A DNA stretch of 64,000 bases from Coleofasciculus sp. FACHB-1120 (GCF_014698845.1 NZ_JACJTV010000018.1:47888-111887); one strand, 5' to 3'; positions 1 to 9,730 are shown, counted from the first letter of the stretch. Program-made: numbers and translations. The notes: generated by a model from the sequence alone, not told the origin.

Positions 1-1
1 T

Positions 2-1582
2 TTACCTCGATTTTTGCCCTTACGGTTGGAGTCTAGGCTGGGAAGTCAATCGTCCGCCCTCGAAGAGGAACGATTCCGGAACGAACGACTGATTTGGATG
101 GGTGTGCCTCTAGAACAGGTGATTGCCCATAATCTAGAGTCGCTGTTTCCGGGGATGAATATCCAGGAATATCACCCCTTCCGAATCACCCGCAATGCAG
201 ATTTGGAGGTAGAAGAAGATGAAGCCGACGATCTGATGCTGGCGATTGAGCAAGAACTGCGTAAGCGTCGAGTGGGTGGTTCGGCAGTCCGCATGGAAAT
301 TCAAGCTTCTATGCCCGAATCGGTGAAAAAGATGCTGCTGCGGGAACTGGGGCTATTGGAGCGGGATGTTTACGAGGTGGACGGGCTATTGGGTCTGGCA
401 GATTTGATGTACTTCATGCAATTGCCACTCCCGGAACTGAAAGACCCGGCATGGACGCCAGGGATACCCCCACGCCTGCGACGGCTCAGCGAACCGGATC
501 TGGATGAGGGAGAAGATATTTTCTCGGTCATTCGCACCGCAGATTTAATGGTTCACCATCCTTATCAATCTTTTGGGGGGACGGTACAGCGCTTCATCAC
601 CCAAGCGGCAATCGATCCAAATGTGCTGGCGATTAAAATGACCCTCTACCGAACATCGGGGGATTCGCCGATTCTGAATGCGCTGATTACAGCGGCTGAG
701 CATGGCAAGCAGGTGGCGGTTCTAGTAGAGCTGAAAGCCCGTTTTGATGAAGAGAATAATATCAACTGGGCACGCAAGTTAGAACAAGCCGGGGTTCATG
801 TGGTCTATGGCTTGGTAGGTTTAAAAACGCACACCAAAGTAGTTTTGGTGGTACGGCGGGAAGAAAACCAGATTCGCCGGTATGTCCACATTGGCACAGG
901 TAACTATAATCCCAAAACCGCTCGGATTTATACAGATGTGGGGCTATTAAGCTGCCGCGAAGACTTGGGGGCGGATTTGACGGATTTGTTTAATTACTTG
1001 ACGGGTTACTCGCGACAGCGGTCTTACCGCAAGCTGTTGGTGTCGCCAGTGAACTGCCGCGATCGCTTTCTGAGTTTGATCCGCCGCGAGATAGAACATT
1101 GCCATCATGGCAGAAGCGGTCGAATTGTCGCCAAAATGAATTCACTGACAGATCCCCAAATCATCGCGACGCTTTACGAAGCTAGCATCGCCGGAGTCAA
1201 AATCGATTTGATTATCCGGGGAATTTGCTGTCTGCGACCCGGTTTGGAAGGGGTGAGTGAAAATATCCAGGTAATCAGCATTGTCGGGCGCTTTCTAGAA
1301 CACTCGCGGATTTTTTACTTTCAAAATGCTGGCAGTGAGGAAGTTTATATTGGCAGTGCAGATTGGATGCGCCGCAACTTAGATCGACGGGTAGAAGCGA
1401 TCGCGCCAATAGAAGATCCCGAAATTTCTAAAGATTTACAAGAAATCTTAGGGATTATGCTTGCAGATAACCGTCAAGCTTGGGATTTACAACCCGATGG
1501 TCGTTACATCCAACGCCGTCTTGGTGACAAGGAAAGAGAACAAAGTGCCCAGAAAATTTTGATGGAGATGGCACAGCAATAA
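2..1582 (+). CDS. ppk1: Polyphosphate kinase 1, 3' part (5' end outside window)
   Basis: This is the C-terminal three-quarters of polyphosphate kinase, which transfers the terminal phosphate of ATP onto polyphosphate chains. The frame is open from the first bases of the window, so the gene starts upstream and the TTG at 14 is internal. The sequence shows the KTHTK motif (about 823-837), which in the PPK1 family carries the phosphorylated catalytic histidine. HIGTGNYN follows, and a second conserved histidine lies in the EHSRIFYF segment near 1301. About 527 residues are present of a usual 690-740. It is followed by a hairpin-forming repeat and then glgC on the same strand. Both genes manage storage polymers, but the 206-base gap argues against tight co-transcription. 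The identification is secure; only the N-terminal domain is unseen. Confidence 0.96.
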   Translation, partial: LPRFLPLRLESRLGSQSSALEEERFRNERLIWMGVPLEQVIAHNLESLFPGMNIQEYHPFRITRNADLEVEEDEADDLMLAIEQELRKRRVGGSAVRMEIQASMPESVKKMLLRELGLLERDVYEVDGLLGLADLMYFMQLPLPELKDPAWTPGIPPRLRRLSEPDLDEGEDIFSVIRTADLMVHHPYQSFGGTVQRFITQAAIDPNVLAIKMTLYRTSGDSPILNALITAAEHGKQVAVLVELKARFDEENNINWARKLEQAGVHVVYGLVGLKTHTKVVLVVRREENQIRRYVHIGTGNYNPKTARIYTDVGLLSCREDLGADLTDLFNYLTGYSRQRSYRKLLVSPVNCRDRFLSLIRREIEHCHHGRSGRIVAKMNSLTDPQIIATLYEASIAGVKIDLIIRGICCLRPGLEGVSENIQVISIVGRFLEHSRIFYFQNAGSEEVYIGSADWMRRNLDRRVEAIAPIEDPEISKDLQEILGIMLADNRQAWDLQPDGRYIQRRLGDKEREQSAQKILMEMAQQ

Positions 1583-1592
1583 GGTAGTGGGG

Positions 1593-1666
1593 AATGAGCG
1601 TGTTGAGTTTTGAATTTTGAGTTTTGAATAAAAGAACTCTGTTTAATTCAAAACTCAACACTCATT
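1593..1666. repeat. AT-rich inverted repeat, copy 1
   Basis: Imperfect hairpin in the ppk1-glgC gap. AATGAGCGTGTTGAGTTTTG on the left pairs with CAAAACTCAACACTCATT on the right, with one bulge. The inner part holds further TTTTGAAT units. A related hairpin lies at 3152-3189 and a half copy near 22253-22270, so this is a dispersed repeat rather than a dedicated terminator, although it could stop transcription after ppk1. Confidence 0.7.
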
Positions 1667-1788
1667 ACTTCAAACTTTTTCCCAATTATCCATAACCCCT
1701 AACATCGATTCCCCCTCCCCCCCTTGCCAACTGCTCCAGACCGTCCGACACTGGTTTTGGGAGTTGACTGGCAATCGAGAGGTTTGAA

Positions 1789-3078
1789 GTGAAAAAAGTT
1801 CTAAGCATCATTCTCGGAGGTGGCGCAGGCACCCGCCTTTACCCGCTGACCAAGCTGCGAGCTAAACCAGCCGTGCCTCTGGCAGGAAAGTATCGCCTGA
1901 TCGATATTCCCGTCAGTAATTGCATTAACTCAGAGATTTACAAAATCTACGTCCTGACCCAATTCAACTCAGCTTCCCTCAACCGCCATATTGCCCGCGC
2001 CTACAGTTTCGCTGGGTTCACAGAAGGGTTTGTGGAGGTGCTAGCTGCCCAGCAAACGCCAGAAAACCCCAACTGGTTCCAAGGCACTGCCGATGCTGTC
2101 CGCCAGTATCTTTGGCTGTTGGATGAGTGGGACGTTGATGAGTACCTGATTTTGTCAGGAGATCATCTCTACCGCATGGACTATCGTCAGTTCGTGCAAC
2201 GCCACCGCGACACTAATGCCGATATCACCCTCTCCGTTGTGCCAATGGATGAGCGACGAGCGTCTGATTTTGGCTTAATGAAAATTGATGACACCGGACG
2301 GGTGGTAGATTTCAGCGAAAAGCCTAAAGGCGATGCTCTGAGGGAAATGCAGGTCGATACGACGACGCTGGGATTAAGCCCGGAGCAAGCGAAGAAAAAT
2401 CCCTACATCGCCTCAATGGGGATTTATGTCTTCAAAAAAGAGGTGCTGATGGAGCTGCTGCAAACTAACCAAGATCGAACCGATTTTGGGAAGGAGATTA
2501 TTCCAGCTTCGGCGCAGGATTTTAACGTCCAAGCTTATTTATTTAATGACTACTGGGAAGATATTGGAACGATGGAGTCGTTCTACGAGGCGAACCTGGC
2601 TCTCACCAGGCAACCGCAGCCGCCTTTTAGTTTCTACGATGAGGAGGCTCCGATTTACACTCGCGCTCGTTACTTACCGCCCAGTAAGCTATTAGATTGC
2701 CAAATTACCGAGTCGATTATTGGGGAAGGCTGCATCCTGAAAGAATGCCGGATTGAGCATTCTGTTTTGGGAGTGCGATCGCGCATTGAATCGGGTTCCT
2801 TAATTGAAGACTCCCTCGTCATGGGTGCCGACTTATACCAACCCTTCGCCGAACGACAAGCTCACTGTGAAGACGGTAAAGTTCCCTTGGGCATTGGTTC
2901 AGATACCCGGATTCGCCGCGCCATCATCGACAAAAATGCTCACATTGGTTGCAATGTGCAAATCATCAACAAAGACAGAGTGGAAGAAGCTGAGCGCGAA
3001 AGCGAAGGCTTCTACATCCGTAGCGGCATTGTTGTGATCCTGAAAAATGCCGTGATTCCGGATGGAACCGTCATTTAG
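1789..3078 (+). CDS. glgC: Glucose-1-phosphate adenylyltransferase (ADP-glucose pyrophosphorylase)
   Basis: Makes ADP-glucose from ATP and glucose-1-phosphate, the committed and allosterically controlled step of glycogen synthesis in the cytoplasm. The N-terminus carries the nucleotidyltransferase signature [12 protein letters not shown] (residues about 9-20), followed by the [16 protein letters not shown] substrate region. The C-terminal half is a left-handed beta-helix of hexapeptide repeats ending in the typical [23 protein letters not shown] tail. Length 429 matches cyanobacterial GlgC exactly. The start is GTG at 1789, and [12 protein letters not shown] from that codon fits the family N-terminus. 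GAGAGG lies about 10 bases upstream. No frameshift or missing residue was seen. The identification is firm. Confidence 0.97.
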   Translation: MKKVLSIILGGGAGTRLYPLTKLRAKPAVPLAGKYRLIDIPVSNCINSEIYKIYVLTQFNSASLNRHIARAYSFAGFTEGFVEVLAAQQTPENPNWFQGTADAVRQYLWLLDEWDVDEYLILSGDHLYRMDYRQFVQRHRDTNADITLSVVPMDERRASDFGLMKIDDTGRVVDFSEKPKGDALREMQVDTTTLGLSPEQAKKNPYIASMGIYVFKKEVLMELLQTNQDRTDFGKEIIPASAQDFNVQAYLFNDYWEDIGTMESFYEANLALTRQPQPPFSFYDEEAPIYTRARYLPPSKLLDCQITESIIGEGCILKECRIEHSVLGVRSRIESGSLIEDSLVMGADLYQPFAERQAHCEDGKVPLGIGSDTRIRRAIIDKNAHIGCNVQIINKDRVEEAERESEGFYIRSGIVVILKNAVIPDGTVI

Positions 3079-3151
3079 GGTAGAAATTAGTCCGGGGAAT
3101 TACTAATTGGGAAAAAGTTTGAAGTAGAGACGCGATCTCGCGTTTGAATTT

Positions 3152-3189
3152 GGGTTTTGAATTAAAGAGAGTTCTTTAATTCAAAACTC
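3152..3189. repeat. AT-rich inverted repeat, copy 2
   Basis: Stem-loop after glgC: GTTTTGAATTAAAG and its exact complement CTTTAATTCAAAAC, with a six-base AGAGTT loop. It is preceded at 3124 by a degenerate AGAGACGCG repeat. It has the same core as the hairpin after ppk1. Confidence 0.7.
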
Positions 3190-3229
3190 AAAACTTAAAA
3201 CTCGAATTACTAACTCCCAACACCGAAAC

Positions 3230-3745
3230 ATGACTCGATTAATTCTCCTAATTGGGTTGCCCGGTAGCGGCAAATCTTCTCTGGCAAAACAGCTCGTAGC
3301 AGAATGCCCTCAGCATCGGCTGATTGCCACAGACGCGATCCGGGAACAACTGTTTGGGGATGAAGCGATTCAAGGGTCGTGGCTGTTGGTGTGGAGCGAG
3401 GTACAGCGCCAATTAAGCCAAGCATTTAAGGAGAAAAGACAAGCAATTTTTGACGCGACGAATGCAGCTCGTAAACATCGACGGGAAGCGATCGCGACTT
3501 CTCGCGATCGCGGTTTTACCCACATTACCGGCTTGTGGCTGGATACGCCAGTGCAAGAATGTCTAGAAAGAAATCGATTAAGACTCCGCCAAGTTCCAGA
3601 AGAAGTTATTTTACAGATGCACCGCCAACTGGTAGACGCTCCGCCCACCCTTGCTGATGGACTCGATCGTTTAATCCGTTATTCAGCAGCAAGTACGGAA
3701 ATCGCGATCGCACCAGTGCGGACAAACCGAACTTATATCCATTGA
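3230..3745 (+). CDS. Small P-loop kinase-like ATPase (AAA_33 / zeta-toxin-like)
   Basis: A 171-residue nucleotide-binding protein. A Walker A motif GLPGSGKSSLAKQL opens the protein (residues about 8-21). DATNAARKHRREAI near residues 75-90 matches the pattern D-x-T/N-x5-R-R of polynucleotide-kinase/zeta-toxin-like ATPases, where the aspartate acts in phosphoryl transfer. The fold family phosphorylates nucleic-acid ends, UDP-sugars or small molecules, and the substrate here cannot be told from sequence. ATG start at 3230. There is no antitoxin-like partner next to it: it sits alone between glgC and a DnaJ gene. Family assignment is good, function unknown. Confidence 0.85.
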   Translation: MTRLILLIGLPGSGKSSLAKQLVAECPQHRLIATDAIREQLFGDEAIQGSWLLVWSEVQRQLSQAFKEKRQAIFDATNAARKHRREAIATSRDRGFTHITGLWLDTPVQECLERNRLRLRQVPEEVILQMHRQLVDAPPTLADGLDRLIRYSAASTEIAIAPVRTNRTYIH

Positions 3746-3821
3746 CTGATTTGATACCCTATCTCTGAGAAGGTAAAAAATAAAACTTAAACTAAATTTT
3801 TAGACGAGAGGAGGCAGGTTG

Positions 3822-4832
3822 ATGGCTGCGACCGATTTTAAAGACTATTACGCCATCCTGGGAGTCACTAAAACCGCTAGTGCCGATGAAATCAAAAAAG
3901 TCTACCGGCGATTGGCACGAAAGTACCACCCCGACATGAACCCGGGCAATAAAGAAGCTGAAGCTCGCTTCAAGGAAGTCAGCGAAGCCTACGAAGTGCT
4001 ATCCGACCCAGAAAAACGTAAAAAGTACGATCAGTTCGGACAGTACTGGAAACAAGTCGGTGAAGGATCGTCGCCCTATCCAGGTGGAGTGAACGTCGAT
4101 TTTGGCGGCTTTGACTTTAGTCAATACGGCAGTTTTGATGAATTTGTCAACGAGCTTCTGGGCGGCTTAGGGGGTGCCAGTGCCCGCTCTGGCAGTCGTG
4201 GGGGACGCCGCACGGCTTATCGTCCTTCCACAGGTTCCGCAGGGTATACAGACTTTGGCGGGTATTCTGGCTTCGATCCGCAAGCGGCAGGAGCCGCCGC
4301 CGATCGAGAAGCGGTCATCAAACTCAGCCTATCCGAGGCTTTCCAGGGCGTCCAGAAGCGTTTAGATTTAGGCAATGAAGCCATTGACGTTCGGATTCCC
4401 CCTGGCGCTAAACAAGGCAGTCGCATTCGCGTCAAAGGCAAAGGCTCCGTCAGCCCCTACACTCAGCAACGGGGTGACTTGTACTTAAGCGTGGAGCTGC
4501 TTCCCCACTCGTTCTTCCAATTTGATGGCGATAATCTGGTCTGCGAAGTGCCGGTAACGCCAGATGAAGCCGTGTTGGGGGCACCCGTGGAAGTGCCGAC
4601 GCCGGATGGTTCTGTCACCGTCAACGTTCCCCCTGGCGTCCGTTCGGGACAATCTCTGCGGTTGCGCGGCAAAGGTTGGCCCAACCCGAAAGGCGGACGT
4701 TCTGACCAACTGGTGAAGATTTTGATTGTGACGCCGAAAGAGCTGAGTCCTACCGAACGAGAATATTACGAGAAAATCCGGGACAGCCGTACCTTCAATC
4801 CTCGCAGTAATTTACCGCAGGTACGGCTGTAG
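3822..4832 (+). CDS. DnaJ C-terminal domain chaperone (CbpA-like J-protein)
   Basis: A 336-residue J-domain co-chaperone that would stimulate Hsp70 (DnaK) ATPase activity and hold non-native substrates. The J-domain fills residues about 5-72 with the essential HPD triplet (KYHPDMN). A Gly/Phe- and Ser-rich linker follows (about 85-160), then two DnaJ C-terminal beta domains (about 165-330), each with a [20 protein letters not shown] or [23 protein letters not shown] signature. There is no CxxCxGxG zinc finger, so it is the CbpA type rather than full DnaJ. I start it at ATG 3822, because a strong GAGAGGAGG ribosome site ends seven bases before it; an in-frame TTG lies three bases upstream. It is not adjacent to dnaK or grpE. 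Confidence 0.94.
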   Translation: MAATDFKDYYAILGVTKTASADEIKKVYRRLARKYHPDMNPGNKEAEARFKEVSEAYEVLSDPEKRKKYDQFGQYWKQVGEGSSPYPGGVNVDFGGFDFSQYGSFDEFVNELLGGLGGASARSGSRGGRRTAYRPSTGSAGYTDFGGYSGFDPQAAGAAADREAVIKLSLSEAFQGVQKRLDLGNEAIDVRIPPGAKQGSRIRVKGKGSVSPYTQQRGDLYLSVELLPHSFFQFDGDNLVCEVPVTPDEAVLGAPVEVPTPDGSVTVNVPPGVRSGQSLRLRGKGWPNPKGGRSDQLVKILIVTPKELSPTEREYYEKIRDSRTFNPRSNLPQVRL

Positions 4833-4912
4833 AGGTTTGAGCGTCTCCTCCAAACCCCACCCCCCTTGCTCTCCCACACTTGCTTTCTCGCAAAGGGGCA
4901 GGGGGGTTTCTT

Positions 4913-7162
4913 TTAAGGGGAAGGTCTGGTCGTTTCTGCCGATTCAGGGGAGGGAGTGGTCGTCTCAGACGGTGACGGGGAGGGAGCAGGAGGGTTTTCC
5001 ACGCCGATATCCAGTTGATAATCAACGGGCTGGGAAGCTTCGGAAACAACGATGAATTCGTAGTAGCCTGATTGAGGCAGCGTTCCCGACCAAGTTTTTT
5101 CGGTGGAGTCTTCCAGGATTGCCGGAAACGTTGTGGTTGGGGGATAAACGGAAAGCCGCAATTTTGAACTACCGACAAAGTTAAGTGCCAATAATTGATC
5201 TTTTGCAAAGTTGCCGATGTAGGCTTTTCCTTCTCCTGGCTGGAGGGTGCCGCTGACTCGTTTGCCCACCGCCCCCGGAGCAAAGCGAATCGTTTCCAGC
5301 GCCTCTTTAGATTGCACTGCCTTGACTTTCTCCGCCGCGATCGCGTGCCAGATTTGACCGACCGGCTGATTTAGAAAATCTTTGCCCCGCTGTTCTGGAA
5401 ATACTTGGAAAAATGCTACATCTGCCAGATCGTAGAGGGCGCGACTGCTCAGGCGTTGCTGGTTGACTTGCCCTTTCCAGCGATCGCGATCCGCCGCACC
5501 ATAGCTTCCCAAACGCTGTCTCTCTGCGCCCGGTAATTTTGTCTGATCTAGCTTGTCGAGCAATTCAGTCGCGATCTTGTCCCATTGCTCTCGCAATTGC
5601 TCATTTTCTGACCCATTGCCTAGCGTGCGCCCTCGTTGATTGGGATTCTGAGTCCAGAAAACTTCATTCACCCAGTTGACATAGAAATTGTAGTTAACAC
5701 CGAGACTCTGACGGCGATCGCGCAGCTGTTGCTTGCGTGCCTGTTCCTCAGGCGAGAACTGCGGCGAAGGATTCTCTTGATCGACTGGCGGCGAAGAACT
5801 GGGGGACGGTGTGGTGTCGGAGGTTTCTTCCCCCGGCTTCGACAGGGATTCTATCCAAAGATTGCCAGCCCACCAGCCGATTCCAGTCGCACCTGTAATC
5901 AGCAGCGACACGAGTAAAGTTTTTCCGACTAAGCCAAGAAAGGGGGATTGAGGCTTGGGGGTTGCCGTTTGCGGGTTGGAAATTTGCGGGTTGGAAATTT
6001 GCGGGTTGGACGTTTGCGGGTTAGAAATTGGCTGCGGTAATGGATTGGCAGCCGGGATGGGCTGGGGAGAATTGGGGATTGCCTGTGGGGGGTTGGCGAT
6101 TGGCTGCGGAGGCGGGGGAACTTGGGCACGAGCCACTACCATTGTCGGTGCCATTGGGGGCTTGGTGGGCGGCTGAAGGGAAGGAAGATTGGGCGCTGGG
6201 GTAGGCGGGTGGGCAGAGGAGAGGCTCTCTAAAACAGCGCTGGCAGATTGATAGCGATCGCCCGGTCGTCGTGAAAGCATTTTATCCAACACTGCCCCCA
6301 GCAGGGGACTCAGGTTGACTTCCCGCCGCCAATTCCACGAAAGCGTTTCGTCGTCGATTAGCTCTTGCGGCTGTTTACCTGTGAGCAGCACCAACATTGT
6401 TGCCGCCAAAGCATATAAATCGCTATGAGGAAACACAATTCCTCGTTGCATCTGCTCATCGGGAGCATATCCGGGCTTCCCTAGCCGAGTATGGATGGTT
6501 GCTGTTTCCATCCCTGGTGTTTCGCTAAACTCCGACTCCACTGTGGCGGCGACTTCCTTGACGCCGCCAAAGTCAATCAAGATGGGCAATTGGTCAGAAG
6601 CTCGCAAAATCATGTTATCTGGGGAAATATCGCGGTGAATGACCCCCAGTGAATGGATATATTCTAGAACAGGTAAGATTTGCAGCAGGATCTGCCGTAC
6701 CTCTGGTTCGCTAAATCGCGATCGCTGCGATTTCCGCATATCGAGCAAAGCGCGATAGGTGTGACCTTCCACATAGTCTTGTACTAAAAACAGGCGTCCG
6801 TTGCCTTGCTGGTTCACCCGAAATAACTCTCGAAAGTTGGGAATTTGTGGGTGTTTCAGCTTGTAAAGAACCCCGGCTTCTCGCTCAAACAGTTCGGAAG
6901 CTTTCTGCAAAGCGTAAGTACCTTGCACCTTGGGGGCAAATTCCTTTAAAACGCAGGGTTCGTTGAAGCGGTTGAGGTCTTCAGCCAGATAGGTGCGTCC
7001 AAAGCCACCATGCCCCAATTCGCGGACAATTCGATAGCGATCGCCCAGCGTCATCCCCGGCAAAATACTATTACTGACCACGGAAGGCAGCGGTTCGCCA
7101 CAATGCTGGCAAAAGCGACCATCGATGGGATTCTCGTGTCCTTTGGTGCAATAGAGGGGCAT
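4913..7162 (-). CDS. Zinc-ribbon Ser/Thr protein kinase with membrane segment and C-terminal beta domain
   Basis: A 749-residue Pkn2-family kinase. Residues 1-25 hold a zinc-ribbon (C5, H9, C18, C21). The kinase domain runs from about 43 to 310, with glycine loop LGHGGFGRTYL, nucleotide lysine in VLKEF, catalytic loop HRDISPDN and DFGG. The catalytic loop has serine where most kinases have lysine (HRDxK). A proline-rich linker contains tandem NPQIS units, then one transmembrane helix (about 410-432). An alpha-helical region follows, and the C-terminal beta-sandwich (about 640-730) resembles the domain of the kinase at 54560-56569. The likely role is signal transduction from the periplasm, or sensing of envelope state; the substrate is unknown. 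The gene converges on the dnaJ-like gene. Confidence 0.93.
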   Translation of the reverse strand: MPLYCTKGHENPIDGRFCQHCGEPLPSVVSNSILPGMTLGDRYRIVRELGHGGFGRTYLAEDLNRFNEPCVLKEFAPKVQGTYALQKASELFEREAGVLYKLKHPQIPNFRELFRVNQQGNGRLFLVQDYVEGHTYRALLDMRKSQRSRFSEPEVRQILLQILPVLEYIHSLGVIHRDISPDNMILRASDQLPILIDFGGVKEVAATVESEFSETPGMETATIHTRLGKPGYAPDEQMQRGIVFPHSDLYALAATMLVLLTGKQPQELIDDETLSWNWRREVNLSPLLGAVLDKMLSRRPGDRYQSASAVLESLSSAHPPTPAPNLPSLQPPTKPPMAPTMVVARAQVPPPPQPIANPPQAIPNSPQPIPAANPLPQPISNPQTSNPQISNPQISNPQTATPKPQSPFLGLVGKTLLVSLLITGATGIGWWAGNLWIESLSKPGEETSDTTPSPSSSPPVDQENPSPQFSPEEQARKQQLRDRRQSLGVNYNFYVNWVNEVFWTQNPNQRGRTLGNGSENEQLREQWDKIATELLDKLDQTKLPGAERQRLGSYGAADRDRWKGQVNQQRLSSRALYDLADVAFFQVFPEQRGKDFLNQPVGQIWHAIAAEKVKAVQSKEALETIRFAPGAVGKRVSGTLQPGEGKAYIGNFAKDQLLALNFVGSSKLRLSVYPPTTTFPAILEDSTEKTWSGTLPQSGYYEFIVVSEASQPVDYQLDIGVENPPAPSPSPSETTTPSPESAETTRPSP
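5968..6030. repeat. 15-bp tandem repeat inside kinase linker
   Basis: About four direct copies of a 15-base unit (GCGGGTTGGAAATTT and variants) encode repeated N-P-Q-I/T-S pentapeptides on the minus strand. The linker length is therefore likely to vary by slippage without breaking the frame. Confidence 0.8.
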
Positions 7163-7313
7163 GATTAACCTGGGGCAATTCTGTGGAAGATCCAGTAACG
7201 GTATAACAAATTGACCGAGATTCTACCAAGTAATGCGATTGATGAAAGCGATTGAAAGCGATCGCCTTCCCTACGTTAGCCTGATCTTAATAACAAAACT
7301 GAGAGGGAGGACA

Positions 7314-8885
7314 ATGCTAGAAGAACAACGTCAACGGGTACTCACCGCTTTTCAATCGTTCCTCAATACTCCCCTCCAGTGGCGGCTGCAACAGTATCGC
7401 AGCACCTCCCCAGAAACCGCCACGATGCAATTATTTCACGAAGTTGCTGCGACTGTCCCCGCCTACCAAGCTTTTGTGAAGGAACAAGGTATCGATCCAG
7501 ATTCGATACAAACTTTTGAAGATTTCCAAAAACTTCCCTTCATTACCAAAGAAAATTACCTGTTGCGTCACTCGCTTGCAGACTTGTGCCGCAATGGACA
7601 ATTAGAAGCGTGCGATACGATTGCTGTTTCCTCCGGTTCAACCGGAAAGCCGACATTTTGGCCTCGTTTCCTCACGGATGAACTGCAAATCGCCATTCGC
7701 TTTGAACAGATATTTCATGATAGTTTTCAGGCTGATACCCGCCGCACCTTGGCTGTCATCTGCTTTAGCTTGGGGACTTGGGTTGGGGGAATCTACACAG
7801 CAAACTGCTGTCGGTATCTCGCTAGTAAAGGATACCCGATTACGGTGATTACTCCTGGCAATAATAAAGAAGAGATATTTCGAGTCGTGCAAGAACTGGG
7901 TTCTGCATTTGAGCAAGTGGTGCTGCTGGGATATCCGCCATTTCTAAAGGATGTCATTGATAGCGGCATCGCGCGGGGTGTGGAGTGGCAGCAATATCAC
8001 ATCAAAATGGTGTTTGCGGGAGAAGTCTTCAGCGAAGAATGGCGCAATCTTGTCGGAGAAAGAGTCGGTTCTCAAAATCCTTGTTATGATTCTGCTTCGC
8101 TTTATGGGACAGCCGATGCAGGCGTTTTGGGCAACGAAACCCCGCTGAGTATCCGCATCCGTCGGTTTCTGGCAGAACATCCAGATGCTGCTAAGGCATT
8201 ATTTGGGGAATCTCGCTTGCCAACACTGGTACAGTATGACCCACTAAGTCGCTTTTTCGAGGTTCACGAGGGCACATTGCTGTTTTCCGGCGATAACGGA
8301 ATTCCGCTGATCCGCTATCATATCTCCGATACGGGAGGCTTAATCCCTTACGATGAAATGCTCCAATTTTTAGCAGAATGGGACTTCGATCCAGTCGCGG
8401 CGTTGCAAGGTGAAAGTGCCATTCCTCATCCCGAAACCTCCGGCTTAGGGCTACCCGAACTCAATCCGGCGGCGCGGGCTACACAAAGAGGAATTCCTCC
8501 CTTACCGTTTGTTTATGTGTTTGGACGGTCTAATTTCACGGTTTCCTATTTCGGCGCAAATATTTACCCGGAAAATGTGACGGTGGGGTTAGAACAACCC
8601 ACGATTCGAGAGTGGGTGACGGGTAAGTTTGTGATGCAGGTTCAGGAAGATGCAGATAAAAACCGCTTCCTGTCCGTGGTTGTGGAGTTAGCGCCCCAAG
8701 TGGAAGCCAGTAAGGACAAGCAGCAAGCGATCGCATCTTCGATTCTTTCCCAGCTACGACGCCTCAACAGCGAGTTTGCCAACTATGTCCCCCCAACCTA
8801 CCAAATACCGCAAGTTACCTTAACTCCCAGCGGCGATCCAGAATATTTTCCGATTGGCGTGAAGCATCGCTACACCCGCAAATAA
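7314..8885 (+). CDS. PaaK-like adenylate-forming ligase (phenylacetate-CoA ligase family)
   Basis: A 523-residue member of the AMP-binding (ANL) superfamily, in the PaaK/coenzyme F390 synthetase branch. The AMP-binding P-loop SSGSTGKPTFWPRF lies at about residues 105-118. SLYGTADAG and IRYHISDTGG mark the core motifs A5 and A7. Such enzymes adenylate a carboxylic acid, usually to make its CoA thioester. The usual substrate-conferring neighbours are absent, so the acid is unknown. I choose ATG 7314, preceded by GAGAGGGAGGA six bases upstream. An in-frame ATG at 7233 would add 27 residues and has no good ribosome site. The gene is divergent from the zinc-ribbon kinase and followed head-on by the HxlR gene. 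Confidence 0.88.
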   Translation: MLEEQRQRVLTAFQSFLNTPLQWRLQQYRSTSPETATMQLFHEVAATVPAYQAFVKEQGIDPDSIQTFEDFQKLPFITKENYLLRHSLADLCRNGQLEACDTIAVSSGSTGKPTFWPRFLTDELQIAIRFEQIFHDSFQADTRRTLAVICFSLGTWVGGIYTANCCRYLASKGYPITVITPGNNKEEIFRVVQELGSAFEQVVLLGYPPFLKDVIDSGIARGVEWQQYHIKMVFAGEVFSEEWRNLVGERVGSQNPCYDSASLYGTADAGVLGNETPLSIRIRRFLAEHPDAAKALFGESRLPTLVQYDPLSRFFEVHEGTLLFSGDNGIPLIRYHISDTGGLIPYDEMLQFLAEWDFDPVAALQGESAIPHPETSGLGLPELNPAARATQRGIPPLPFVYVFGRSNFTVSYFGANIYPENVTVGLEQPTIREWVTGKFVMQVQEDADKNRFLSVVVELAPQVEASKDKQQAIASSILSQLRRLNSEFANYVPPTYQIPQVTLTPSGDPEYFPIGVKHRYTRK

Positions 8886-8887
8886 TT

Positions 8888-9208
8888 CTATAATTGCGTG
8901 CCTAATTCGTGCATTGCCTGGATAATCGGTTTCAAACTTTCCCCTAAAGGGGTCAAAGAATATTCCACTTTTGGGGGAATCTGCGGATAAACTTGGCGAT
9001 GGATTATTCCGTCTTCCTCCATCTCTCTGAGTTGCTGCGTGAGCATCTTTTGGGTGATTCCTTCCAGCCCTCTTTGCAGTTCCCCAAATCGTTTAACGCC
9101 TGACCATAGTTCTGCCACAATCAAAAGCTTCCAGCGTCCGCTAATTGCTTTTAAAGTAGTTTCGGCTGGACAAGTCTTCCTTTCGAGATTCTCGCTTTTA
9201 GCTTCCAT
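8888..9208 (-). CDS. HxlR-family winged-helix transcriptional regulator
   Basis: A 106-residue DNA-binding protein with the HxlR signature: C-P-A-E-T-T-L-K-A-I-S-G-R-W-K near the N-terminus (residues 13-27), then RFGELQRGLEGITQKMLTQQLREMEEDGI recognition-helix region. In studied members (YodB, HypR, QorR) a single N-terminal cysteine senses electrophiles or oxidants. Here C13 sits at the corresponding place. It is transcribed away from the CDGSH and pirin genes, and the shared 116-base gap carries two inverted repeats. I infer that it represses this cassette and itself. Family assignment is certain, targets are inferred. Confidence 0.93.
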   Translation of the reverse strand: MEAKSENLERKTCPAETTLKAISGRWKLLIVAELWSGVKRFGELQRGLEGITQKMLTQQLREMEEDGIIHRQVYPQIPPKVEYSLTPLGESLKPIIQAMHELGTQL

Positions 9209-9258
9209 AGTATCTTTTTGGGTACTATCTTACTTTAAAGTGCATACTTTACACTTTA
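9207..9258. promoter_or_regulatory. Putative HxlR operator: two inverted repeats
   Basis: ATAGTA-N10-TACTAT (9207-9228) overlaps the start codon of the HxlR gene. TAAAGTG-N9-CACTTTA (9236-9258) lies between it and the CDGSH gene. TACTAT half-sites resemble the described binding boxes of the HxlR member YodB. The assignment as operator is inference from position and symmetry. Confidence 0.5.
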
Positions 9259-9324
9259 TGGTTACATTTTTTAAACTATAAATATACAAAAATAAGGCAC
9301 CAAAGAAAGCCAAGGATAACAAAA

Positions 9325-9561
9325 ATGAGTCAACCCGTTATTGTCGATACAAAACCTATCATTCTTGCGCTTGAACCGGGTACTTACTTTTGGTGCAGTT
9401 GCGGTCAATCTCAAAATCAACCTTATTGCGATGGTTCCCATCAAGGCACAGAATTTCTCCCTGTAAAGTTCGTACTCGAAGACAAAAAACAGGTAGCATT
9501 ATGCCAGTGTAAATACACCAGTAAGTCACCGTTTTGTGACGGTTCGCACAGTAAACTTTAG
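9325..9561 (+). CDS. Double CDGSH iron-sulfur domain protein
   Basis: A 78-residue protein made almost only of two CDGSH zinc-finger-like motifs: C24, C26, C35, H39 and C60, C62, C71, H75. In the family each Cys3-His set holds a redox-active, pH-labile 2Fe-2S cluster (mitoNEET type), so this protein should bind two clusters in the cytoplasm. The ATG follows AAGGATAAC. It lies downstream of a divergent HxlR regulator and upstream of a pirin gene, which points to a role in oxidant or electrophile response, though that is inferred. The motifs are unambiguous. Confidence 0.93.
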   Translation: MSQPVIVDTKPIILALEPGTYFWCSCGQSQNQPYCDGSHQGTEFLPVKFVLEDKKQVALCQCKYTSKSPFCDGSHSKL

Positions 9562-9730
9562 TATTTTTCACTACAAAAGCGCAGGCTATCCAAATAAAGT
9601 TTACTTGCACAAACTGGCAATATATTCCATCTTCTTAACCTGCATAAGCAGACGAGATAAACCGCCTCTCTACAACCAGGATAACTCCAGGCTTTAGCCG
9701 CTGGAAATTTAAGTTAAATAGGAGCTAAAA

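Noticed and set aside
1455..1661. Minus-strand frame over the end of ppk1
   Set aside because: It reads the ppk1 end and hairpin repeat in antisense; no independent support.
3230..3745. Zeta-toxin of a toxin-antitoxin pair
   Set aside because: No small antitoxin gene is adjacent, and the P-loop kinase family is much broader than zeta toxins.
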